NCBI GenBank assembly: GCA_030431455.1
Contig: JAUIJE010000003.1
Span: 390,360-454,359, forward strand
DNA length: 64,000 nt
Direction: 5' to 3'
Origin: a bacterium
GTDB lineage: Bacteria > Myxococcota > UBA727 > JAUIJE01
Below the pieces are notes generated by a model. It saw nothing but the letters and a program-made list of their open reading frames with translations, had not been told where the DNA came from and ran no database searches. The stretch's first letter is position 1. Each line of letters starts with the position of its first letter. A program made the translations under genes and the position numbers. Below, piece by piece: positions 1 through 8,715 of this stretch.

Positions 1-2555
1 ATGAAGGAGTCGCGGTTTTCGCTGGTGTCGATTTCGGTGCGAGACAATGTATAGGCAATCCAACCGAACGCGCCGACCTCGGAGAAGATCTTGTCGAGGT
101 AGCCGAAGTAGAGGTCGGGGCCGAGGATCGCTTTGTACCAATCCCGCAGGAAGGTGATGGGGTACTTGCCGATTTCGTGACGCAGCAAGAACTCGGCGCC
201 GAGGGTGCGGCCGAGCCCTTGGTTGGTGAGGTTGACGGGCCGGATCTTGCCGTTGCCTTCGTTGATGAGCTCGTTGGTGCCCTGCAGGAGAAGGTCGCGG
301 CCGGTGAAGTACATCTGCACGTCGAGGTTGAGGTACTGGGTGAGCGATTGCTCGACTCCGCCGATGAACTGCCAGGCCCGCGGCATCACCAGGTAGGGGT
401 TGCCGGTGTTGCTGTTGAGGTCTTGGGCGGTGGGGGGCTGGCGGTAGACGCCCATCGCGCCCTTGAGGGTGGTGCCGGGCAACACCGTGAGCCGGCCGGT
501 GATGCGGGGATCGACCGACCACAGCAAGGGGCGGTCGCTGATGAGATTCTCGCCGGCGTCGAGTTCTTCTTCGTCGATGACAAAGTAGGCGAGGTCGAAG
601 CGCACCGAGGGCACAATCTTGAACCACTCGGTGGGTTGGAAGATGCCTTCGGCGTAGGTCCCGAACGCGTGCTGCTGGCCCTGGGCCGCGATCGCGGTGT
701 TCTCGTCGGGAATGCGGAACTGCACCCGGGGAAACGCGGTGATCTCGTTCGGGATGGGAAACTCAAGCGAGAAGTCTTGGGTCTGGCCGAGGTAGTCGAT
801 GCCCACCGCGGCCTCGAGCGCGTCCGAGGCCCGCCACCGCAACTCGTCGCGCACCCCCCAGTTGCGTGAGCCCGAGCCCAACCCGCCCTCGAGGCCGAAG
901 GAGCCGCCAAAGCCGAGGTCGGTGCCGTCGATGCCGACAAAGGGTTGGAAAAAATGGGTCAAGCCACCGGGGAGTTTGCTCGTCCAGCGGCCCACGATGC
1001 GGTGAAAGCTCTGCTTGACCCCGAAGTTGAACTCGGTGCCGCCGGTGGCGCCCACCACCGAGAGGTCGTCGTCGGAGCCAAACATGAACAGCGACAGAGT
1101 CTGGCCGGTCCAGGGCTCGATGCTGGCCTTGAGTTGGTAGTCCCAGTACACCGGCGCGGCGATGATGCCGCCCGCCTCGGGCACGAAGATGTCCAATGCC
1201 AAGGGAATGAGCGCATCGATGTAGGAGCGCCGGGCCGCGGCCGCGACCGTGACCTTGGGGAAGCCTTCGATCTCCACCGGCCCCCCGAAGAAAAAGCTGG
1301 TGTCGATGACGCTCACGTCGGTGAAGCCGCGGAACGACTTCATCTTGAGCTCGCGCGAGGACACGTCGACGATGCCGGCGGTGGCGCGCCCGTAGTAGGC
1401 CCCGAAGCCCCCGGGGTAGAAGTCGAGGGTCTCGAGGAACTCGGCGTTGACCACGCTCTTGAGACCCCCGAAGTGGTAGACGATGGGGATGGGGACCCCG
1501 TCGAAGTAGATGCCGGTGTCGGCGGGGTTGGCCCCGCGCACGATCAGCGCGCCCCCCGCGAAGGGCGCGCGGGCCAGGCCGGGGAGGTTTTCGATCACCC
1601 GGAGGGGATCGCCAAATGTGCCTGGAACCTTGCGCACCTCTTCGCGGGTGAGCTGCACCTTGGCCACTTCCTTGCGGGCCTTTTTCTCCCGCACCACGGT
1701 CTCGAGGCGGTTGCTGACCAGGGGGTCGAGGTAGACGATGACCTCGGTGCGCTCCTTGAACGAGAAGCTCTCCTCGACGAAGCTGGGCTCGAACTCGGCG
1801 AGGCCGAAGCTCACCCGGTGGGTGCCCTCGGGCACGCCGTAGAAAAAGAACCGTCCCTCGGCATCGCTGAACGTGGTGCGCTCCTCGATGGGGTACTCGA
1901 AGTTCGGGTCGTTGATGTCGGTGCCCTCGGGGATCGCGCCTTCGATCACCACCGTGACCTCGACCCCTTCGAGGGCCTCTTTGCTCCCCGCCTCGCGCAC
2001 AATGCCTTCGAAGTTGAGCGGGCCTTTGGCCGGCCCCGCCCCGCCGGTCTCGGCCGCCACCATCTCGTCGAGCGCGGCCTGCGCGTTGCGTTCTTCCTCG
2101 GCCTTGATCGCCTCGTCGGTGGCCACTTCCTCGACCACCACGTCGAGCTGGAACACCTGGCGATACTCGATCGCCACCGGGGCGGGCTTGTGATCAAACT
2201 CCGCGGGCACGAACACGAACGTGGTCACCGCGCCCATCGCGGCCACGTCCAGGTCGGCGAAGCCGGACGACTTCACGATCGCGACCCGGCTGACCAGGCC
2301 GTCGGCGTCGATGTCGATGCGCATGACCACATCGCCCTCGCGCGACTCGGCGCGGGCTTGCGGGGGGTAGACCGCCTCTTCCCCCTCGATGAACTGCGGG
2401 GGCTTGGTCAGCTTGGGGCGCTTTTTCGGCTTGGCTTCCTCTTGGTCAAACTGCGTCGCCTGGGGCTCGAGCTGGGCGCTGGCCGGCGCGGACACCGTGG
2501 CCCACAACGCACACCAGCCGATCACCACCAGACGCTTCAGGCTCGCTCGACGCAT
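1..2555 (-). CDS. TonB-dependent outer-membrane receptor with N-terminal TonB-type domain (3' end beyond window)
   Basis: About 851 codons are visible and the gene runs off the left edge. Seen: a signal peptide (residues 1-27, cleavage after ASA), a Lys/Pro stretch, a domain at about 55-140 resembling the C-terminal domain of TonB (YPPQAR start, SSGFADLD..A), a carboxypeptidase-regulatory-like fold at about 165-265, then a plug domain (VRKVPGTFGDP, IVRGANP, FYPGGFGAYYGRATAGIVDV) and barrel strands. Plug and barrel define TonB-dependent receptors, which import ligands through the outer membrane. A TonB domain on the same chain is unusual for a receptor. It is the last of four coupled genes. 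An in-frame ATG at 2576 overlaps the upstream stop as TGATG and would add seven residues; I chose 2555 because it gives a cleaner signal peptide. Substrate unknown. Confidence 0.9.
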   Translation of the reverse strand, partial: MRRASLKRLVVIGWCALWATVSAPASAQLEPQATQFDQEEAKPKKRPKLTKPPQFIEGEEAVYPPQARAESREGDVVMRIDIDADGLVSRVAIVKSSGFADLDVAAMGAVTTFVFVPAEFDHKPAPVAIEYRQVFQLDVVVEEVATDEAIKAEEERNAQAALDEMVAAETGGAGPAKGPLNFEGIVREAGSKEALEGVEVTVVIEGAIPEGTDINDPNFEYPIEERTTFSDAEGRFFFYGVPEGTHRVSFGLAEFEPSFVEESFSFKERTEVIVYLDPLVSNRLETVVREKKARKEVAKVQLTREEVRKVPGTFGDPLRVIENLPGLARAPFAGGALIVRGANPADTGIYFDGVPIPIVYHFGGLKSVVNAEFLETLDFYPGGFGAYYGRATAGIVDVSSRELKMKSFRGFTDVSVIDTSFFFGGPVEIEGFPKVTVAAAARRSYIDALIPLALDIFVPEAGGIIAAPVYWDYQLKASIEPWTGQTLSLFMFGSDDDLSVVGATGGTEFNFGVKQSFHRIVGRWTSKLPGGLTHFFQPFVGIDGTDLGFGGSFGLEGGLGSGSRNWGVRDELRWRASDALEAAVGIDYLGQTQDFSLEFPIPNEITAFPRVQFRIPDENTAIAAQGQQHAFGTYAEGIFQPTEWFKIVPSVRFDLAYFVIDEEELDAGENLISDRPLLWSVDPRITGRLTVLPGTTLKGAMGVYRQPPTAQDLNSNTGNPYLVMPRAWQFIGGVEQSLTQYLNLDVQMYFTGRDLLLQGTNELINEGNGKIRPVNLTNQGLGRTLGAEFLLRHEIGKYPITFLRDWYKAILGPDLYFGYLDKIFSEVGAFGWIAYTLSRTEIDTSENRDSF

Positions 2556-2575
2556 TCCCCCACACCGTCCTTCCA

Positions 2576-3124
2576 TCACCGAATGCCTGCTGGGTACAGC
2601 GTCAATTTCAGGTCCAGGCGTTTGCCGGCCTCGACCGTCTCCTGGGTACAACCCATAGCAAACACGGTTCCGTCTGCCAGCCGAAGCTCCCCGCCGGGGT
2701 CATTCTCGACGTCGGCGAAGGCGTCCACGCCCCCGCCCTTGCGCAGCCGCGACGCCATGACCACGAACGCGTATTCGCCCCAGGCCTCGATCTTGCCGAA
2801 GGTGTGCGAGTCGCTTTCGCCCTCCACCGGGTGGGCGGGCCAGGCCTGGGAGCTCGCCAACGACACCGCGGGCAAGGTCAGGTCGAAGCGCAGCTGCCCC
2901 ATCTCCTCGGGGGTCATGTCAAACAACTGGGTGCAGCCGGCCCCCGCGGGCACAAAGAACATCGCCGCCAGATACGACCCCGCCTCGGTGACCAGCGTCG
3001 GGTTGGTCGCGGCCAGCCGCAGCTGTCCCCGCTCGAAATCGAGCACCACCTCGTCGGCGGGCGCCGCTTGGCACCCCACCAGGGTGCACGCCACCAGGGC
3101 CCAGGCCGCGCGCGCGATCATCAT
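2576..3124 (-). CDS. lipoprotein of the TonB-receptor operon
   Basis: 182 residues. The N-terminus is a lipoprotein signal peptide with the lipobox LVGC at about residues 15-18. The rest is a soluble domain I do not recognise, with a few Cys and no repeats. The start is fixed by an ATGA overlap with the upstream TPR gene (ATG 3124-3122, upstream TGA 3123-3121), and its own stop overlaps a possible start of the receptor gene. This tight coupling suggests it works with the receptor, perhaps as a ligand-binding or accessory lipoprotein; that is inference only. Confidence 0.8.
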   Translation of the reverse strand: MMIARAAWALVACTLVGCQAAPADEVVLDFERGQLRLAATNPTLVTEAGSYLAAMFFVPAGAGCTQLFDMTPEEMGQLRFDLTLPAVSLASSQAWPAHPVEGESDSHTFGKIEAWGEYAFVVMASRLRKGGGVDAFADVENDPGGELRLADGTVFAMGCTQETVEAGKRLDLKLTLYPAGIR

Positions 3125-4047
3125 TCGCTCCCCGTGTCGACTTGCACTTTGGTGAGCCCGATGTGCGACGTCGCCCGGGGCTCGTTCACCCGGCACAGCG
3201 ACGTGGTCAAACACACCACCGTGGTCGCGACCCCGGCCACCGCCACCACCACCACCACCGCCCCCACCGCGGCGCCGCCGGCCACGGTGGGCACCAACCA
3301 CCCCGGGCTCTCGTCTTCGTCCGGGCCCGGGCCCCGGGTCCCGGCCGCGTCGAGGCGCACGGGGACAAACGGCGGGTCCACGTCGAGGGGCGCGCCCTCG
3401 GCGTCGGTGAGCACCAATGTGTATTGCAGCGTGTGGGGGCCGGCCGCGGGGGCGGGGTCGAGCACGTCCCCGCCGTAGGTGGTCAAGACATCTTCGGTTC
3501 CGCCCTTGGTCAAGGCCACGCTGACCTGGGCCAAGGTCTTGTCGCCGTCGCGGGCCTCGACGTCCAACCGCGCCGACGCCACCCGGCTGAGGCGGTCCTC
3601 GACGACGAAGCGCACCGAGGCCTTGCCATCGAAACGGGCCGGGGGCTCGTGCGACACCTTGATGCGCCCCTCCTCGAGGAACTGTTTTTTGGTGTCCTCG
3701 AACACCTGGCGGTACACCGGCGACGCGGTCTCCGGCAGCTCGTGGTCGGGCTTGAGCGACAGCAACCGCAAGAACCAGACCTCGCCTTTTTCCGCGTCGC
3801 CGAGCGCGATGTGGGCGAAGCCGAGGAGCTGGAAAATCTGGACCCGGTCGTCGACCGAGCGGTTGGGTTCGGCCGCGGCCAACGCGCACTCGCTGAGCAC
3901 GGTCTCGTAGTCGAAGTCGGCCTCGGCCGCTTGGCACCTTTCGAACGCGTCGCGGGGTGCGCCTTTGCCCTTTTTGCGCGCCCCCGCGGGGGTGGCGCAC
4001 AGGACCAGGACCAGGCCGGCCAGAAGGGCGCGCGGCGAGACCCTCAT
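3121..4047 (-). CDS. periplasmic TPR-like protein with C-terminal membrane segment
   Basis: 308 residues. A signal peptide (about 1-23, ending PAGA) is followed by helical TPR-like repeats (about 30-110: FDYETVLSECALAAAE, LLGFAHIALGDAEKGEVWFLRLLSLKPD). A beta-rich middle resembles proteins of myxobacterial TonB operons that process extracellular signals. Near residues 255-285 is one very hydrophobic Gly/Val/Ala segment, so the protein is probably anchored with its TPR part in the periplasm. It overlaps both neighbours by 4 nt (ATGA), indicating coupled translation. Specific role unknown. Confidence 0.8.
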   Translation of the reverse strand: MRVSPRALLAGLVLVLCATPAGARKKGKGAPRDAFERCQAAEADFDYETVLSECALAAAEPNRSVDDRVQIFQLLGFAHIALGDAEKGEVWFLRLLSLKPDHELPETASPVYRQVFEDTKKQFLEEGRIKVSHEPPARFDGKASVRFVVEDRLSRVASARLDVEARDGDKTLAQVSVALTKGGTEDVLTTYGGDVLDPAPAAGPHTLQYTLVLTDAEGAPLDVDPPFVPVRLDAAGTRGPGPDEDESPGWLVPTVAGGAAVGAVVVVVAVAGVATTVVCLTTSLCRVNEPRATSHIGLTKVQVDTGSE

Positions 4048-4826
4048 GCCCCGCCCCCGTCGACGGTGCCCGCGTCGTCGCCGCCCGCGTCCGGTCCGCT
4101 GGCGTCGGGCGCCCCCGCGTCCGGCCGGGAAAAGTCGAGCTCGCCACAGAACGGCTCGGGGCAGTCACAGGTGCCGTACTGGTCCTGTTCGAGCAGGGCG
4201 GCGCAGTCCGCCCCCCCGGGGCAGGTCCCGACGTCGCAGGGCCGCTCCTGCCGCGCCTGGGACACGAGCACCACGTCGCAGCCGCGCGGGGTTCCGCCGA
4301 ACGCCAAGTTACATTGGTCGAGGACCGCGCTCTGGGACGCCGCCGACCACACCCCGGTGCAGGATGCGTCGTCGGGGGAGGTGAGGGCGGCCGCGTCCGC
4401 GACCTCGACGCCGTCCACGCGGACCAAGAGCTCGGCCGCGCCGTCGACGAGGGAGAAGCTCACGGTGTGGTCGCCGGTCACGTCGGTGGCCGCGGCGGCC
4501 TCGCCCTCGAACACCAACGTCGAGCACTGGGCGAGATACAAAAACGGCCCGCGAATCATTTGGTGGGTCGGGCGCCGCACGCAGTACCCGTCGACGCAGC
4601 CCCCGGCCCCGTCGTCAAAATCACACTCGGTCTCGGCGGTGCAGGTGTTCTCGCTGGGCACCGTCTCGAGGGGCACGCACGCGCCCTCGACGCAATCGGT
4701 GTACGTCCCGTCGTCGGCGCGGGGACAATCAAAGTCGTCGACACACTCGGGCGCGCAGCCCGAGGACACCCAGGCGCACGTCGCGATCATGCCGCTCATC
4801 AAGGTTGTCAGGTGGGCGCGGACCAA
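4044..4826 (-). CDS. Cys-rich lipoprotein, first gene of the TonB-receptor operon
   Basis: 260 residues. The start is a TTG at 4826, chosen because AGGAG lies 8-10 nt upstream; the next in-frame ATG (4799) has no comparable ribosome-binding site. A signal peptide ends at SSGC (about residue 24). The mature part has closely spaced Cys near 25-85, a beta-rich middle and a second Cys cluster near 200-230 that may be EGF-like. The C-terminus is a DAG-rich tail (DAGAPDASGPDAGGDDAGTVDGG). Such DAG spacers are common in myxobacterial surface lipoproteins. It overlaps the next gene by 4 nt. Function unknown. Confidence 0.78.
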   Translation of the reverse strand: MVRAHLTTLMSGMIATCAWVSSGCAPECVDDFDCPRADDGTYTDCVEGACVPLETVPSENTCTAETECDFDDGAGGCVDGYCVRRPTHQMIRGPFLYLAQCSTLVFEGEAAAATDVTGDHTVSFSLVDGAAELLVRVDGVEVADAAALTSPDDASCTGVWSAASQSAVLDQCNLAFGGTPRGCDVVLVSQARQERPCDVGTCPGGADCAALLEQDQYGTCDCPEPFCGELDFSRPDAGAPDASGPDAGGDDAGTVDGGGA

Positions 4827-5030
4827 GCGGTCGTCTCCTCACGGCTGGACTGCGGCGGTGATAGCACACAATCGATCCCGCCAGCGCCCGCCCCCCGGGG
4901 AAGGTGTCGGTCGTACACGGCACGACATGGGGGGCGAGATCGATGCAGCAGGCGGTGGTTTTCCTTCGACATTCGGGTTCTGCTAACGTGGGATCGGGAT
5001 CGGCGCCCCCGTCGGGCGCCGCGCGGGTGT
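4827..5030. promoter_or_regulatory. divergent promoter region between TonB operon and kinase
   Basis: This 204-bp gap separates the minus-strand TonB operon from the plus-strand kinase, so both promoters should lie here. I see the AGGAG site for the TTG start at the left and no convincing -10/-35 pair or inverted repeat. No small gene is evident. Confidence 0.5.
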
Positions 5031-7301
5031 ATGGGCGAACGCTACGGCGAGTATGAACTGATCCGCAAGATCGCCACGGGCGGCATGGCGGAGATCTACC
5101 TGGCGCGGCTCATTTCCGAGTCCGGCTTTGGCCGTCCGGTGGTGGTCAAGCGCATGTTGCCCCAGCTGGCGGTGCGCGATGACTTCGTGACCATGTTCCT
5201 CGACGAGGCGCGCCTCGCGGCCAACTTGGTGCACCCCAACATCGTGCAGGTGTTCAACCTCGGCGAGACCGACGGCAGCTACTTCATGGCCATGGAGCTC
5301 ATCGACGGGCCCCACCTCGGGGCGCTGTTCGCGCACTCGCTGCGCCGCCGCAAGCCGTTGCCCATCGAGTTCTGTGCCTACGCGGTGGCCCGGGCCGCCG
5401 ACGGGCTCGAGTACGCGCACAACCTCGTCGACCCCGCGTCCGGCAAGGCGCTCAACATCGTGCACCGGGACATCTCCCCGCAAAACGTGCTCGTGTCCCG
5501 CCAGGGCGACGTCAAGGTCACCGACTTCGGGGTGGCCAAGGCCGACAGCCAAGAAGCCAAGACCCGCACCGGCATCATCAAAGGCAAGGTCTCGTACATG
5601 TCGCCCGAGCAATGTCTGGGCGAGGTCGTCGACCGGCGCACCGACGTGTTCGCCCTCGGCATCGTCCTGTACGAGCTCTTGACCCGGCGCCGGCTGTTCC
5701 GCGACAAGAGCGACCTGCTCGTCATGCAGCGCATCACCAAAGGCGACATCAAGCCCCCCTCGGCGATCAACAAAGCGGTCGACCCCGAGCTCGACGACAT
5801 CGCCTTGTCCGCGTTGACCCGCAAGCGGGGCGACCGGCTGCCCTCGGCCGCGGCGTTGTCCGAGCGCCTCGACTACTGGCTCGCGACCCAAAAACACGTC
5901 GATTGCCGCGGCAAGCTCGCCCGGTGGATGGGCAAAGAGGCGCCCGAGCTGGGGCTGTCCCCCGAGGACACCGACGCGGGGTCCCGTCCCTCGTGGATGG
6001 AAAAGCAGAGCAGCGGTTCGCGCGACTCGCTGTCCGATGCCGGGAGCCAGGAGAGCACGTCGTCGACACCGGCGCTGGACGCGGCGCGCATCGAGGCCGA
6101 CGCCGAAGCCCAGGCCCGCTCGGCACAGATTCGCGCGCGCATGGAGCCCGAAGAGCCCACGCTGATCGCGGACAAGACCAACCCCGATCAAGCCGCGCTC
6201 CCCGCCGCCACCGTCGAGGAAGAAGACCTCGAACCCGAGATTCTCGGCAGCCTCTCCGGCGCGGTCGTCCCCGCCCCCACCCCGCCCGAACCCCGGCCAC
6301 GCCCGATGGCGGCCTTCCTCGGCCTGGGGGGCGCGTTGCTGTTGTCGTTGGCCGCCCTCGGCTTTTACGTGATGGGCGACGACGACGGCGACACCCCCCC
6401 GCCCCTCGCCGCCGAGGAGGGCACCGCCCCCGACACCCCCGACGAGCCCGGAGACAAAGACCCCACCGGCGACCCGCCCCCCACCGCGGACAAGGGTGAG
6501 ACCACCCCCCCGGTGGGTGCCCCCGACGATCCCCCTCCCCGCGACACGCCCGACGACGAAGCGCGGATCACCATCAAATCCGTGCCCGCGGGCGCCACCA
6601 TCCTCGTCGGCAACGAGCCCAAGGACCGCGGGCCGGTCAAGCTCGCGCTCGCCCCCGGGCCCCACCTCATCGGGGCGTTGTTCTCGTCGGGGGTGGTGCA
6701 ACGCAAGGTCACCGTCGAGGCGGACAAAGACATGACGTTTGTCCTCTACGAGCCGCCCACGGTGCACATCGAGACCGACCCGCCCGGCGCCGACGTGTCC
6801 ATCACCGCCCCCGGGCGCCCCGCGGTGCAAGGCACCTCCCCCGTCGAGCTTCAGGTCCCCTTGGACGACCCAGACCAGCCCCTCGACGTGGTGGTCGAAA
6901 AATCTGGGTACGAAAAGCTCGCCGTGTCCCTCCCCGCCAACCCCGGCGAGACGGTCGAAAAGTCGTTCACCCTCGACAAAAAACGCAGCAGCGCCAGCTC
7001 CCACCAGCGGCGACAGCGGCCCCCGCCGAAAAAGCTCGCCCCCGGCACCCTCAAGGTGTTCGCCGGCCCCTACGTCAACGTCCGGGTGCCCACCCCGTCG
7101 GGCACCAAGTCGATGACCACCCCGTTCACCGCCGACGCGGTCAAAGGGGGGCGCCAGACCTTGGTCATCACCAACCCCGAGCTTGGCATCAAAGACCGCA
7201 TGAGCCTGACCGTGACCCCCGGGGGGGTCACCACCTTGAAGCTCCGGTACGCCGAAAGAGACGGCAAGTATCACCGGGTCAAGGCCGACGTGAGCCACTA
7301 G
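5031..7301 (+). CDS. transmembrane Ser/Thr protein kinase with C-terminal PEGA repeats
   Basis: 756 residues. The kinase domain spans about 8-280, with Gly-rich loop TGGMAEIYLA, ATP-binding Lys40, helix-C Glu59, catalytic loop HRDISPQN (Asp147, Asn152), DFG (Asp165) and SPEQ in place of APE. All catalytic residues are present, so it should be active. An acidic linker leads to one membrane helix (about 423-445), then a Pro/Asp-rich stretch and two or three PEGA-type beta modules (ITIKSVPAGATILVG; HIETDPPGADVSI; LKVFAGPYVNV). The layout implies a cytoplasmic kinase with an extracytoplasmic sensor. It is divergent from the TonB operon. The 3' end abuts a hairpin module. Confidence 0.95.
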   Translation: MGERYGEYELIRKIATGGMAEIYLARLISESGFGRPVVVKRMLPQLAVRDDFVTMFLDEARLAANLVHPNIVQVFNLGETDGSYFMAMELIDGPHLGALFAHSLRRRKPLPIEFCAYAVARAADGLEYAHNLVDPASGKALNIVHRDISPQNVLVSRQGDVKVTDFGVAKADSQEAKTRTGIIKGKVSYMSPEQCLGEVVDRRTDVFALGIVLYELLTRRRLFRDKSDLLVMQRITKGDIKPPSAINKAVDPELDDIALSALTRKRGDRLPSAAALSERLDYWLATQKHVDCRGKLARWMGKEAPELGLSPEDTDAGSRPSWMEKQSSGSRDSLSDAGSQESTSSTPALDAARIEADAEAQARSAQIRARMEPEEPTLIADKTNPDQAALPAATVEEEDLEPEILGSLSGAVVPAPTPPEPRPRPMAAFLGLGGALLLSLAALGFYVMGDDDGDTPPPLAAEEGTAPDTPDEPGDKDPTGDPPPTADKGETTPPVGAPDDPPPRDTPDDEARITIKSVPAGATILVGNEPKDRGPVKLALAPGPHLIGALFSSGVVQRKVTVEADKDMTFVLYEPPTVHIETDPPGADVSITAPGRPAVQGTSPVELQVPLDDPDQPLDVVVEKSGYEKLAVSLPANPGETVEKSFTLDKKRSSASSHQRRQRPPPKKLAPGTLKVFAGPYVNVRVPTPSGTKSMTTPFTADAVKGGRQTLVITNPELGIKDRMSLTVTPGGVTTLKLRYAERDGKYHRVKADVSH

Positions 7302-7695
7302 CCTTCCAGGGGGGATGTCCCATCCCTGGCCATGCTTCGCATTGCTTCAGGCGAACGTGGTTCGCCCACCCTCAGACCCTCACGGCTCGCAAGCTCGCCG
7401 AGTCGGCCCTCACCCCCAGATGTCGTGGCCAATCCGTAGGATTGGCTTCAGCAACGCGAAGCGTTGCCCTGCTCCAAGAGCCTCCGGCCCGTCGCAGCGG
7501 GGTCGCATCCTGTGGATGCAACGGTGCTGAGGTTGTGGGATGTGCCGTGGTTTTGGCGGGGGGAGTTCCTCCCCCCACGCGCGCGTGCGAGCGCTCGTAG
7601 GGCGGCCGAAGGACTTCGTTCGGGTCAAGCAACGCGAAGCGTTGCCACCCCACCCCAATGTCGCTGCACCATGCATGGCCAATGCATGGCCTTCA
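7302..7695. repeat. intergenic hairpin-module region A, between two convergent genes
   Basis: No gene is supported in these 394 bp; the stretch is a string of short perfect inverted repeats. They include GGCGAAC-GTG-GTTCGCC (7350-7366), CCAATCC-GTA-GGATTGG (7429-7445), GCAACGC-GAA-GCGTTGC (7451-7467, and an identical copy at 7629-7645), GCATCC-TGT-GGATGC (7505-7519) and an 8-bp stem with a TTC loop (7558-7576). An imperfect hairpin directly follows the kinase stop (7306-7329). The same modules recur at 25474-25972, 31142-31270 and 62953-63300. The position behind two convergent genes suggests a 3'-end or termination role, but the reuse of identical cores suggests a mobile or structural repeat. 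Confidence 0.8.
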
Positions 7696-8649
7696 TCACA
7701 CCGGCGGCAGGGCCGCGCGTTTCATCGCGGTGGTCGCGCCGAGGGCGGTCACCGCGGCCGCGCCGCACTCGCACGCGAACCGGCCCATGGTCTCGAGCTG
7801 GGTCGCGTCGACGTCGAGCGACCCGTGCCGGCGCAGCTGGGCGAGCATCGCGCCGACGAACGCGTCCCCCGCCCCGGTGGCGTCCACCACCCGCACCGCG
7901 GGGGCCGGGACCTCGACCTGCGTGTTGGGCGTGGCCAGCACTGCGCCGTCGGGGCCGCGGGTGAGCATCACCAGGCGCACCCCGTCGGCGAGCCAGCGAT
8001 CAATCACGTCCTGCTCGGTCACCGGGCCGCACAAGACGTGCGCCTCCTCGACGGTGGCCTTGACCACGTCCGCGGTGCGCACCGCCTCTTGGGCGAGGGC
8101 GATCAGCTCGTCACGATCTTTGAACATGCCAAAGCGCAAGTTGACGTCGAGGCTGACCGGCACCTCGGCGTCGCGGGCCCGGGCCACCGCCGCGCGGGTG
8201 GCTTCGCGCACCGCCGGCGCGCACAGGCTGACCGTGCCCCGGTGAAACAGCGACGCGCCCTGCACCACCGCCGCGGGCACCTCGCGGGCGGCGAGGGTTT
8301 GGTCGGCGGCGTTGTCGCGCCAGGGAAAAAAATGACGCTCTGCGTCCTCGTCCACCTGCACGAAGGTCAAGCCGGTGCGGTGCCCTTGGCGGCGCACGAC
8401 ATGACCGTGGTTCACCCCTTCGCGGCCGAGCTCGCCGAGCAGCCGGTCGGCGAAGGGATCGTCGCCCACCGCGGTCAAGAGCTCGACCGGGGCGCCGAGC
8501 CGCGCGGCCTGCACCGCCACATTGGCCGGCGCGCCCCCGAGCCGCGGGTGCAGGGCCTCGGCCTCGGCGAGGGGCACCCCCGGTCGGGGCACAAGCAAAT
8601 CGAGCAGGGCTTCGCCCAACACCACCAACGGTCGGTCTTGCATGGACAT
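7696..8649 (-). CDS. PfkB-family carbohydrate kinase (fructokinase-like)
   Basis: 317 residues. Both PfkB signatures are present: GGAPANVA (38-45) and VDATGAGDAFVGA with catalytic Asp262. The family transfers phosphate from ATP to a sugar or nucleoside hydroxyl; the length and the RLGGAPANVA form fit fructokinase-like members best, but the substrate cannot be fixed from sequence. I chose ATG 8649 because upstream in-frame codons enter the divergent gene's promoter. The neighbours, a kinase and a HEAT protein, give no pathway context. The stop lies against hairpin region A. Confidence 0.88.
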   Translation of the reverse strand: MSMQDRPLVVLGEALLDLLVPRPGVPLAEAEALHPRLGGAPANVAVQAARLGAPVELLTAVGDDPFADRLLGELGREGVNHGHVVRRQGHRTGLTFVQVDEDAERHFFPWRDNAADQTLAAREVPAAVVQGASLFHRGTVSLCAPAVREATRAAVARARDAEVPVSLDVNLRFGMFKDRDELIALAQEAVRTADVVKATVEEAHVLCGPVTEQDVIDRWLADGVRLVMLTRGPDGAVLATPNTQVEVPAPAVRVVDATGAGDAFVGAMLAQLRRHGSLDVDATQLETMGRFACECGAAAVTALGATTAMKRAALPPV

Positions 8650-8715
8650 GGTCTTGTCCATCCACCCGTCCCGGACAACCGCCTCCCGCGGCTTCTGCGC
8701 TATGCTGGGCGCGGT

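Noticed and set aside
945-3155. Long open frame antisense to the TonB receptor and lipoprotein genes
   Set aside because: High-GC shadow frame; its translation is rich in His/Gly/Leu/Arg with no domain, while the opposite strand reads a full receptor.
7372-7682. Short open frames in hairpin region A
   Set aside because: They are made of the repeat modules themselves; similar peptides appear wherever the GCAACGC core occurs, without ribosome sites.
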